Shown here: one piece after another, positions 29,870-40,200 of the stretch
Numbering within the stretch: the first letter of the stretch is position 1
Layout: every line of letters starts with the position of its first letter
Source of the DNA: Thraustochytrium sp. TN22
Taxonomy: Eukaryota; Sar; Bigyra; Thraustochytrida; Thraustochytriidae
Assembly: GCA_013306675.1 (NCBI GenBank)
Contig: JABLUY010000270.1
Span: forward strand, 1-45,668
Reading direction: 5' to 3'
DNA: 45,668 nucleotides
Translations under genes and position numbers: made by a program
Notes under the pieces: model-generated
What the model saw: only the letters and a program-made list of their open reading frames with translations
What the model was told of the DNA's origin: nothing
Database searches by the model: none

Positions 29870-30690
29870 CTTCCCCTCCTTTCCACCCGCGCGCCCGCGC
29901 CCCGCGCCCGCGCCCGCGCCCGCGCCGCGCACACGCGCCTCGCCTCGCTCGCTAGAAGCTACCTGCCGGCCCGCCGGCCCGCTCCGCCTCGCCGCCGCGC
30001 CGCCGCGCCGCCGCGCCGCCGCGCCGCTCGCCGCCGCGCCGCCGCCGCGCCGCCGCGCCGCGCCCTCGCCCGCCGCCGCCGCCGCCGCTGCCTCGGCCGC
30101 GCCGCGCGTCTCCGTTCTGCGCGCGGGCGCCGCGCGCGCGCGGGAGGCGCCACCTCCTCGGCTACTATCATCATCCAAGTTCATCCCGATGAAAAGTTTG
30201 AAAACGAAAGCGCGCTCGACGCGCTCGACTGCCCGTTCGTTCCAGGCGCGGGGGCGGCGGCCGCGCGGGCCGAGAGCGCCGCGCCGGTCCTCCTGCGCGC
30301 GCGGCCGCGCGCGCGGCCGCGCGCCGCGCGGGGCCCAGCGGGGGAGGGAGGGAGGGAGAGAGGGAGGGAGGGAGGGAGGGAGCGCGGGGCGAGCCGGGGT
30401 CTCGCCGCGAGGCGCGCGCGAGACGGTAACTCGTTCTCGTTCTATGGGTAGTTCCGAACGTTCTAGGGAGCCGTTCTCGATCTCACGTTCGAATCGGCGC
30501 GCCCAGGCTCGAACTTCAAGTTGAGCATCATCCATCCCAAAACGCGAGCGCAGACCCGAGCCGAAGCGCGCGTGGGAGCGCGAGGGCGCGGCGCGAGGCG
30601 CGGCGAGGGGCGGGGCTGCGAGGCGCTCGGGCGGGTCGCGGCGCTCAGCCGTTTGAGAGGGGGGGGGTGGAGGTCGGCGCGGGACCCGGG
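29870..30690. promoter_or_regulatory. Divergent promoter region UBA1 / M28 peptidase
   Basis: 821 bp between two divergent start codons. It carries (GCGCCC)n at about 29885-29930, CCGCCGCG repeats at 29990-30065, and a (GGGA)n run at 30339-30382. A less GC-rich patch with GTTC-containing repeats (GTTCTC, GTTCTA, GTTCCGAACGTTC) lies at about 30430-30500. The G-run array on the plus strand could form a G-quadruplex. No TATA box is obvious and no RNA gene fits. Confidence 0.5.
30339..30382 (+). repeat. (GGGA)n G-rich repeat
   Basis: About ten consecutive GGGA/GAGG units in the divergent promoter region. The G-tract spacing is compatible with quadruplex folding. Confidence 0.85.
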
Positions 30691-32781
30691 ATGCGGGTCG
30701 TGGCGGCTGGCGTCGCGGCCGTGGCCGCCGTGGCTGCGGCGGCGCACGGCGCGCTGGGCTGCGTGCCGCTGAGCGAGGTGGCGCTGGATGTGACGCAGCT
30801 CATGGCGGCGCATGCGCCTGCGAGCAGCTCGGGCTTGCGCGGCGCGGCGGAGCAGGCCGTGGTGGCCGCGCCGAACCCGGCCAAGGCGCGCGAGTGGCTG
30901 CGGCACTACGCGTCGACGGAGCACATGGCCGGGACGGCGGGCGACAGGGCCATGGCGGAATTCACGCGCGACCAGATGCGCGCGTTCGGCCTAGACGACA
31001 CGGAGGTGGTGGCCATGGACGCCCTGCTGTCGTACCCGGTGGAGCGCGACCTGGAGCTCGTATCGAGCGACGGCGCGCAGCGGTGGCGGCCGGCGCTGGA
31101 AGAGGCGGTGCTGGAGGAGGACCCGACGTCTGGGTCGCGATTCCGCAACCTGACGTTTCTGGCGTACGCGGCGACGGGGTCAGTGCGGGGCGAACTGGTG
31201 TACGCGAACTACGGGCGGCCGGCGGACTTCGCCGCGCTGGAGCGCGCGGGCGTGGACGTGGCGGGCCGCGTGGTGCTGGTGCGCTACGGCGAATGCTTCC
31301 GCGGGCTTAAGATCATGAACGCGCAGGCGCGAAACGCGAGCGCTGTCATCATCTTCAGCGACCCGGCGGACGACGGCTTTGGCAAGGGCGAGGTGTACCC
31401 GGCGGGGCCGTGGCGACCGCCGTCGAGCGTGCAGCGCGGGTCGGCGCAATTCAACTCGCTCTGCGCGGGCGATCCGGCGCGCGCCGCCTCCGGCTTTGAC
31501 AGCGAGGCGCGCTGCGGGCTGGGGCGCGATGACCTCATCCCGGCTATCCCGGCACTCCCGATCAGTTACGAGGACGCGGCGCCGATCCTGGCGCGCCTGG
31601 GCGGCCCACTTGCGCCCGCGGACTTCCAGGGCGGGCTCAACCTCACCTACCGACTGGGCCCGTCCCAGGGCTGGGAGGCGCGCCTGCACGTGAACAACAC
31701 ACGCGAGGTGAAGCCCATTTGGAACGTGATCGCGCGCATCCCGGGTACGGCTGGAGACGGCAAGGACCACCCGGTGGTGATTGGCAACCACCGCGACGCC
31801 TGGGTCTTCGGCGCGGCGGACCCGAACTCGGGGTCCGCCGTCCTGCTCGAGGTGGCGCGCGCGCTGGGTGGCCTCGTGCGCTCCGGCTGGCGACCGCGCC
31901 GCACAATCGTGCTGGCGTCCTGGTCCGGCGAGGAATTTGGCTTGCTGGGATCCACCGGCTGGGGTGAAGCGAACGCGGGCGGCTTGCTGCGCGACGCAGC
32001 GGTGTACATAAATACGGACGTGGGCGTCTCGGGCGACCGCTTCTACGCGTCGGCTTCGCCGTCGCTGGGGCGCGCCATTTTGGATGCAGCGCACGATGTG
32101 ACGAGCCCTGCCACGGGTCGCCCGCTGGCGGATTCCTGGGACGGTTCGCTCGGCACGCTTGGCTCGGGCTCTGACTACACGGTGTTTTTGGACCATCTGG
32201 GGATCGCGTCCATGGATTTGCGCTTCGGGCAGGCCACCTCGTTCACCTACGGAGTGTACCACAGCACCTTCGACAGCTACACGTGGATCGAGACCGAGGC
32301 GGACCCGACCTTCGCGCACCACGTCTCGCTCTCGCGCCTGATCGGCCTGCTCGCCGTGCGCTTTGCGGACGGTGCCCACCTGCCCATCTCGCTGCCGGAC
32401 CACGGCGCCGCGCTGCACCGCTACGTGCACCACCTGCGGCACAAGGCGGCCGCGGCGGGCGCTAGGGGCAGCAATTTGACGGACCTTGAGGACGCTGTTG
32501 CGACATACCGACAGGCGGCGGCGCTTGCGTCGCCAAACGATGACCAGCTGCTGGCACGACACGAACGGCTCTTCCTCGACCCGGCGGGCCTGCCGCACCG
32601 TCCCTGGTTCAAGCATGTGCTGCAGGCGCCCGGCTTGTACCTCGGCTACGACGCCAAGGTGCTCCCTGGCATTGACCAAGCCCTTGAGGACGGGGACGAG
32701 TCGCTCGCCGCTCGCCTCGAGCGCCGCTACGCCAAGATCTTTCGCCATGCCGCTGCAAGTATCCGCGACCGCCAGCCCTTT

Positions 32782-32832
<51 letters not shown>

Positions 32833-32835
32833 TAG
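30691..32835 (+). CDS. Glutamate carboxypeptidase II-like M28 metallopeptidase with C-terminal polyQ
   Basis: This 714-residue member of the M28B family (NAALADase/PSMA, transferrin-receptor-like) would trim C-terminal acidic residues from peptides or folates outside the cell or in vesicles. Residues 1-25 are a hydrophobic Val/Ala signal peptide or anchor. A PA insert domain (about 165-275) has V-V-L-V-R-Y-G-E-C and A-V-I-I-F-S-D-P. The catalytic domain shows all zinc ligands and the base: H367 (N-H-R-D-A-W), D377 (A-D-P-N-S-G), E414-E415 (S-G-E-E-F-G), D443 (N-T-D-V) and H524 (Y-H-S-T-F-D-S-Y). The helical dimerisation domain follows. The protein ends in an uninterrupted run of about 16 Gln and a Glu from a (CAG)n tract at 32782-32829. 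The ATG at 30691 is the first in frame. Catalytic competence is expected; the substrate is inferred. Confidence 0.94.
32782..32829 (+). repeat. (CAG)16 encoding C-terminal polyglutamine
   Basis: A pure CAG run immediately before the last codon (GAG) and the TAG stop of the peptidase gene. Confidence 0.95.
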
Positions 32836-34940
32836 CTGTTCAAAGTGAAGGCCGCAAATGCTCAAGCATCACCACCATGGTTCATCCGAATCATTGGAAA
32901 AGACCTTTGACTGGCCCAACCGCCGATGGGGGCTTTTTTTCCAAGTCGATTCTCAGGTCGTTGAGAATCCGTTCAGATCATCGCGTAGCGTAGAGTACAA
33001 GCCTTGGCCAGTGGTCTTGAGTGTTTATCTATAGTTGCTGCTCTCGGTAGGCCAAGAGGTGCTCCCTGCATTCCCACACCCACAGCAAAGTCGCAGACCT
33101 CCTTTCGTGTACCATACAAAGACGGGCGAATGTTTTGACAGGTCTGACAGTGTGGCTGCGTTCTTGCGGCTGCGTTCTTGCGGTAGACCATAACATGCCA
33201 TGTGTGCCCGTGCAGAGACCTGGTCTAGCTAGCTAGCAGGCTGCTTTTGCTCCCGCAGCACTAGGTAGTGCACCCTCCCACAACTGGCCAGCGAAATGAG
33301 CCCCACTGCCCCAGATGGCTGGTGGCGCAGCGTGGGCTGCGTGGCGCAGCGAGGCGCAGCTCCTAAGCTCTCTGTTGCTGCAAGAACGCAAACGAGCAAA
33401 CCGACCCAGCGCCTGCGCTTGTCCTGACTCACATCAGTCACCTCCTGCACTCGCCGGACTCAGTCACCGCCTGGACTCGCCGGTTTAGACATGCGCTGGC
33501 GCGCGCGGCGCGCGCGCGCGCGGCGCGCGCGCAATATGCAGAGGCGACAGAGGCGACAGGTAGCTAGTTGCCAGTGGAGAAGCGGCGCCGGCAGCGGCCA
33601 AACAGCTTCAAGTTGCCTCCGTAAGTCCTCCGTAGTACTCCGTACAGCGCGACGCGACGCCGCCACCAGGCACCGGCGCGGGCCTGCAGGCAAGCAGGCG
33701 GGTTGGACCAGCCCTCAGCCTGAGTCAGCCAGACACCAAAGCCTCCGCAGCTCCCCAACTCTAAACCACAAGTTTTGGCTGCCTGCACTTGCCGCGCATG
33801 GCAGTAATGGGGTCGTGGCCAGCTGTTAGAGCTTGCCCTCCTTGTAAGGTTAGTAGAGCTAGCTAGCTTCTAGCTAGAGCAAGACTGGCAAGGCAAGGCT
33901 ATTGAAGGCACGCACCGCGCCCGGCGCGCCGATGTTGCTGGCGCGCAACGCAGCGTAGCCCGCGCGCGGCCAGACTGTGTCTCCCTGGCCATGCTGCGCG
34001 CTCCGCGCTGTAAGATGGGTGGCTGCCTGGCTGCCAGGCGCCGCTTCTCGCGCCTGCGTCTTGTTGTCCCTCCCTGCTGCCACACCCTTGCTGGCCAGTG
34101 GCTCCGCACGGCCAGACGTGCTCGGCGCTTCCGCCGGATCAGGTCCCGTTTCGGCCAAACCGACGAGTAACCTAAGGGAAACGGCGGGTTGCGCAGGTGG
34201 TGCGAACCTAGCAGATCGTGCCTGCGCGAGCGCCCGGGGCGCCCAGCTGAAGGGAGAGGAGCCAGTGCTGTGGTATGCAAGCGTGAGGCGCTGCGGGCGC
34301 GAGGCTTCTGGGGCTGAGGCGAGCGCGTTTGCGCCTAAGGGCAAAGCGATCATGAAGTGCCATCTTTGCAGTGATCATCAGTATCAAGCCCATTACTTCG
34401 ATCCAGTACCCCAAATTTGACCTCGATACACAAAAAAAGCAACGTAGTCAGGACGTATCTGTTATTTAGCAAAAAGGTAAGATATCCCAATCACACCTCT
34501 ATGCTTACTCGTATCCGCCTACCACGCGGGGGTCCCTCGGTGACGCCCGGCACAGGGGGCACTAAAGCGTATTAAGAGGGTACTTTACTCCCGATTTGCT
34601 CCAAAAAAGTGGCCTAGAGTCTGGCGAAGTTAGTTCCGCATTCGATCAAAAACGCAGCGATGGGGCCGAGCTTGAAGAGGCCCACTCGAAGCGACCCAAG
34701 GCTCCTGCCCCCTATTCATTTTGGCCGAAGGCGTGGTGGTTAGGATGAGATGAGCTCGGCAGTTCGCCCAGAGCGGCTTTGGGGGGAGCTCGCGCGCGAC
34801 TTCGTCGCGGAGCGCGCTGGAGCCGCAGGCGCTGCGGCGCGCGGCTGCAGGCGGCCCTGGCGGGTGCCTTGTGCCTGCTCTCAGCTCGCACGCCCCTGCC
34901 GCAGCGCTTGGACGTGGAGTCGGGCCCGCACTGCGACATC
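32836..34940. other. 2.1-kb intergenic region, less GC-rich in its second half
   Basis: No gene recognised. It contains GCTAGCTAGC-type short repeats at 33222-33236 and 33857-33877, a duplicated GCGGCTGCGTTCTT near 33155-33180, and a GCGCGC run at about 33500-33530. The patch 34370-34640 has an A/T content clearly above the window average, with A6-A7 runs. It is the left flank of the element-like gene that follows. I found no terminal inverted repeat by eye. Confidence 0.5.
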
Positions 34941-36616
34941 ATGGCATCGGCGAGGCCTAACCACCGCGTGGAGGACGACAGCGACAGCGACAGCGACAGC
35001 GAGTTCGTGCCCCTGGACAAGCGGGACACAGGGGACGAAGACGAAGAAGGAGAGGAGCTTGGCGACGAGGATGCTCGTGCTGAGGCCGCCGCGCAGCAAG
35101 ACTTCGAAGACATACTTGCGTTGGTCGACGAACCGACGCGTGGTGCGAGTGCATGTTCGAGGTCGGCCTCATTCAGCACAAGACCGTGCCGGGGCTCGCA
35201 GTCTCGCCGGATGGAGTCGCTCGCGTCCGGCTTCCAGGCGCGGAGTGCGACGCATCGTCAGTACTATGCAGCGTCGAGATCAAGACGCGCGTCGCGCCTG
35301 GAGGCGCGGTAGACGCACGTATCGTGAGCACCCAGATGAACACGTGGGGGACGAGACTTGGTGGAAGGCCATACCTGCCGAGCACCGCGCGCAAGTCTTG
35401 CACCAAGCTGTGGTCCTCCAAATCGATCACGTGCTCTACGTTGCTGCCAGCACGAGTTCGTGTTTGTACGCCTGCCTCGTTGAAGTGCCTCCGGACGCCC
35501 GGCTCGCCATGGAGCGCGCTCTGAAACCGTGGGCGGACAAGCTCACGACATGGGCGCACCAGAGCATCGACAGCGGGTGCGCCGCCCAAGCCACCTGCCA
35601 TCTTCGGCGAGGAGGAGGGGGCGGTGCTGAGCTCGCACTTCCGGCTGTGGCGCGCCATGCGCAAGCTTGTCGCTCTGAAGGGGCCCATGCGGCCCGTGCA
35701 TGTCATCAAGTGCTTACCGCAGGAGCTATACAACGTCGCAAAGGGCGGCGTCGACGGAAGCACACAGTACGTGGAGCAGATCACCAACACGCAGTGCATG
35801 AATCTGAGCTGCGACCAGAACATCGCGTTGCGCACGTACAAGCAGCTCGTTGTCAACGCCATCGTGGTCTACCGCTACTTACAGGCTGCGAGGAAGAGCA
35901 ACCTCGAAGACAGCGACGGGCTAAAGGCCCTCCGCGACAAGGTGAACCGCTCTGAAGCGCTCAGCACTGTCTCGTTCCGCCTCACTGTCGACATGGTCCG
36001 TCACGTCTACAGGAGCAGGCAGCTCGATACGGCGCAGGTGGAGTTCAACATGCAGCCAAGCATGCCCAAGCCCACTGGGCTCACCAGGGAAGCGGCGAGG
36101 GACCTCGTGACCGCCGGTAAGCGCAAGCGAACCCCCGAGTTGCAGAAGTTCTTCAACCACGGCCAAGCCCGCGACATCCGCCTCGATGCCGCACTGCAAC
36201 ATGACTCAGAGGCAGCGGGAAAGGCATCCTTCAACGCCAACAACAAGAGGATTCCCGCCAAGCGGCTCTGCGTCATCTGCGGCAAGCAAACGCACCGTCG
36301 TTGCACCATCTGCGGTGTGCCTCTGCACGTGTTCATGAGAAAGAATGAACGCACAACCTGCTTTTCCAAGTGGCACACGCGCGTGCGCGTCGAGCCTCAC
36401 GAAGGCTTCAAGAAGCGCAAGACAAACGTCAACGGAACACCTTCGCCCATTTGCCTCGATCATGTCGATTCGAGCAGCGCCAGTGCCTCGTCCGGTACCC
36501 CTACAGCGCAGAGCAGGAACGACCACGTAGCCCAAGCCAGCTACACCGACACCCCATCAAGCCATAGTTCAAGATCCTCTCGCAGCAGCCTCAGCACGAG
36601 TCCATCGTGCCCTTGA
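34941..36616 (+). pseudogene. Frameshifted YqaJ-like nuclease / piggyBac-type C-terminus gene
   Basis: Coding signal moves through three frames. From ATG 34941 to about 35130, an acidic Asp/Ser/Glu N-terminus like those of piggyBac transposases. From about 35140 to 35330 (frame shifted), a YqaJ/lambda-exonuclease-like piece with S-P-D-G-V-A-R-V and V-E-I-K-T-R, the D..ExK pattern of PD-(D/E)XK nucleases. From about 35340 to 35580 (shifted again), H-R-A-Q-V-L-H-Q-A-V-V continuing that domain. From about 35590 to the stop at 36616 (shifted again), Y-N-V-A-K-G-G-V-D-G-S-T-Q, matching the G-G-V-D segment that holds the last catalytic Asp of piggyBac enzymes. A Cys/His-rich end follows: C-V-I-C, C-T-I-C, C-F-S-K-W-H. 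Segments join without gaps, so indels are likelier than introns. Probably a decayed mobile-element gene; assembly errors are an alternative. Confidence 0.65.
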
Positions 36617-37255
36617 TGCAGCCCAAGTTGGCCTCAGCATCCGCACAGGCCAGTCGGAAGTGACCAACACTTTACGCTTCCATACAAACCCAGTAGTTGA
36701 AAGTTCCAAAAATGATTAGAATCATGATAGCAACAGGTCAGTCGAGCGCAAGCAGGAGAGCCGATTTACTAGGGATAATATGGCTATCCTGATTAAACTC
36801 CGTCTAGGGCGATGGGATTGGGATATGGCTATCCTGATTAAACTCCGTCTAGGGCGATGGGATTGGGATATGGCTATCCTGATTAAACTCCGTCTAGGGC
36901 GATGGGATTGGGATATTTGGAGAGATATTTGATTCAGAAGTGGGCTTCTGGCAACAAGAGCACAACTTTGGGGATGGTGTACGGAGAGCAACTGAAAGGA
37001 TGGTGACAGAGAGGATGGAGACGTGGGAGCGGGGCTGTTTGGCTGACACAAGAAGCCGCGCATGCGATGGTTTGACTTAATTAAAAATATCATTTTCGTT
37101 GATCTGACAAGGTGATGTCCAGAAGCAGAGAGCAGACGAGCTGGCCTGGCTCCGTGTGGTTCAGAGGGCCGTTCTGGGCGTCGCAAACCCCGCGCGGGCT
37201 GCGTCAAGATTGCTCGCCTGGCATCTAGCGCGCCTCCTACGCTCCTCCCTCCTGG
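36617..37255. other. Convergent spacer between the two element-like genes
   Basis: 639 bp between the stop of the YqaJ/piggyBac-like gene and the stop of the MULE gene. It is A/T-richer than the host genes and holds three identical 45-bp repeats (36778-36912) and an AATTAAAAATATC patch near 37078. No gene. Confidence 0.6.
36778..36912. repeat. 45-bp tandem repeat, three identical copies
   Basis: Copies begin at 36778, 36823 and 36868 with ATATGGCTATCCTGATTAAA and are identical over the full 45 bp. Perfect identity implies recent expansion. Confidence 0.95.
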
Positions 37256-40200
37256 TCAGTGGCGGTGTGGGAAACGAAGATGGGGCTGTTGGAGATGGGG
37301 CATAAGTCCAAGGAGCCTCGTCTCGCGGTCCCTCTGATCCTGTTCGCGTCGTCGCTCGTTCTCCCTGGCGTGGTCGAGTACCTCGACGACATCCCGCAAC
37401 GCGCTCGACTCGATGAAGCCGTCGAGCCCCTCGCCACGCGTCAAAGCGGCGTCTTGCGTAGCGCTCGGCTCCGTGTCCTGCGAGTCTACAACTCTCTCGT
37501 CAAGGTCCCCAGCCGCGATGCGATCGACGGCATCGAGAAATCCACTGATGGACTGCTGGTAGCCGAGGCAAAGCGTGCCCGGGTTGAAGCACTCGCCATT
37601 GAGTCGCCTGGCTTCATTTCGTGCGGCAAAAGCCTCCCTACGCCTTCTCTTGTTTCTTGTCGGCATAAGTGGCAGCGCGTGAGCAGCGTTGCCCCCAGAA
37701 GGAGAGTTCTGGATGCCCGTGCTGTCGACATCGAGCTCCTCATCGTCAGGGTCCCCGCGGCGAGCGAGACGACCCTCATGGGCTGCCGCTTCCTCCTCAG
37801 CTTGACGCTCGGCTGCGATCACCTGGTGCCGCCCGCTCGTGCGCAGGCGCTGCCTGGGCCTCCTAGCATCGTAGCGTGGCTGGACCTGGTCCGCGCGTCG
37901 ATGGCTCCGGAGGTCCTCTGGCATGCGTACGAGGCCATCAGGTGTCATGGAGACTGGCCCAGGCGCTAAGCTATGCTGCCCGCCCGCAATCAGCTGCACC
38001 TTCGCAATGATCGCGAGGGCCGACTGCTTGACGGCATCAAGTCCAGCCAAGGACTGGACGGCGGCCAGCTCCGTGCCTTGCACGATATCTTCCAGCCTCC
38101 GCTCAATATCTCGCAGGGAGTCGACGAGCGATGCGTGGCGCTGCGCGTTCGCGTACTCATCGTCATCCTCGCTCTCCCCCACGAGGCCGAGCGGGCCGTC
38201 GCTCTCGGCGTCGCTCTCGGCGCTTGCAGCTGTAGCCGCTCCGACATCATGCTGGACCTCCCCATCAGAGCCGATGTCAGCGAATGCATCCTCAGCAGCG
38301 TCCTCCAGCATCGCCCAGGTCTCTTCGGGCGTGAATTTCACCATCGCACGCGGTAGGGCGGTGCGCCCGTTCACCTCCAAGTACATGAGGTCCACCATGG
38401 TGCGCCGGCGAGCTTCCAGCTTGAAGAGCAGGTACCCGACGCGCTTGTTGCTCTTGTTCTTGAAGAGGTATACCTTGAGCTTATGATGCCAGCTCTCGAG
38501 CAGCATCGTGGTCCGGATCACCTCGTCTGCACTGTTCACCGCGGCAGAGCGGTAGACTAGGCACCACGGCTCGAGGTCTGCCAGCCAGTACGTTTCGAGG
38601 TACGCGAGAAGCTCTGTCTGGTGGTCGCTCCGCAGCAGCTCCAGAATGTAGAAACGGAGCGTTTTAAGCCGCTCCTCGGAGTCCGCAAACATCATCATGT
38701 GCAGCGCGTTGTACACGTCGAAGATGAGACGATCCCTGTCACTCTGTCTTCTCGTTGCCCGCCTGGGACGGCTGCTGTTGTTGCTCCCACTCTCCTCACC
38801 CGGGCCATCACTCTGTGCACCACGATCGTTGGGGCCGATCCTGCCCCTCGCCTTGAGCTTGATGTTTTTGTGCATCGCCTTGACGCAGTGCCACGTGCAC
38901 CAGAAGCGCGGGATGCTGCCGAAGACCTCCCACGCAGCGCTGATCGGAGGCTCGGCCATGTCCGAGAAGAGAAAGTTGGGCTTCCAAGAGGCGCCGCCGT
39001 GCAGTGAGCGCAGCACTTGCCAAACAAGCTTGTACGTCTCCGTCGTCTCGCTGTTGAGCACCACAAAGAGTACCTCGCGGCCACGGTTGTAGCTGTCAGC
39101 GACCATGACCGTAAAAAGCTTGACCTGGTCCTTGCTGCTGACGTTGTGTGTGGCGTCGAAGATGAGATGGGAGCCATGGCTTCGCAGCATCCTCAGCATC
39201 TCCGCGTCCGCCATGGCGATAAAGTACAGGTCGTTCGGGGCCACCGCATCCTCTCCGAAGTGATGCATACCGACGCAGCGCGAGTCATCCTTACTCACAC
39301 CATAGGGCTTGTACACCCGGTAGAAGTTGGGATTTGACTTGACACGGTTCATGACGTCGTCCTCGTCGACGGCCTTGTTCCTCCACGCGACGCCCTGCCA
39401 GCACTTCGAGGCTTCGATGGACTCAATGTCGGCCATGCTCAGGAGGTCGTCTCGACTGGCGGGGCGAACGTGTCGCAGTCCTTGGCGAGCAAGTTGGACG
39501 CTGCGAGGCTGGGTGAGCTTCTCGTAGATCTGCTGCTTCGTGAAGCCAGCATGAAAGAGTTCCTCGATTTGGTGCCTCATGTGGCTACTCAGCCGGCAGT
39601 CAAGGGGGCGCTCGGTAATGCCACACGTGTGCAGCATGTCGCTGGTCGCCCTGCTGTGACCATGCAGGATCACGGCCAGGCCATGATGGTTGTTGAAGAA
39701 CTTGATCTCCACCATGACGTCGCACCCATCGTCATGGTTTGTACGGGGCGCGCGCCCCTTCAGCTTGTTGAGGTTCTCTCGAGGCGGCGGCGTGAACGAA
39801 GCCAGCTCCGGGATCGTCTGCGCCATTTCCACAAGCTTACCGCAGGCCGCGAACGCGCCACGCACCAGCTCTTCGTCGAGATTCACCACGGCCGTATCCT
39901 TTGAGGCTTGCTGCTGGATGTCCATCGCAGGCGCGCCGACGGCCGTCGACAGCGCGGCACCCTCGGCCGTCGACTGCGCGGCGTCCACGGCCGCCGACTG
40001 CGCGGCGTCCACGGCCGCCGACTGCGCGGCATCCACGGCCGCCGACTGCGCGGCGTCCACGGCCGCCGACTGCGCGGCGTCCAAGCCTGCAGACGAGGCA
40101 GCACCCCTTGGAGCAACCTTGCGAAGCCACTTCGCGTGCATGCCGAGATGGTAGAAGCATGCATGCATCTTCTCCAGCAGCTCATCGGGGTTCTCTCTCG

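Noticed and set aside
28127-30451. 774-codon ORF antisense to UBA1, and 26705-28045 likewise
   Set aside because: Composition is His/Arg/Val/Leu-rich without domains. It lies wholly over the confident UBA1 gene or its low-complexity upstream region.
30470-30530. GTTCGAAT-like box B resembling a tRNA
   Set aside because: No box A at the right distance and no cloverleaf could be drawn.
31180-32865. 561-codon minus-strand ORF over the M28 peptidase
   Set aside because: Shadow of the confidently identified gene; its start is a polyleucine run from the antisense CAG tract.
34483-36912. Shared GATATCCCAATC (34483) / GATTGGGATAT (45-bp repeats) as possible element termini
   Set aside because: Only about 11 bp, and the second copy is internal to a tandem repeat rather than at an element end.
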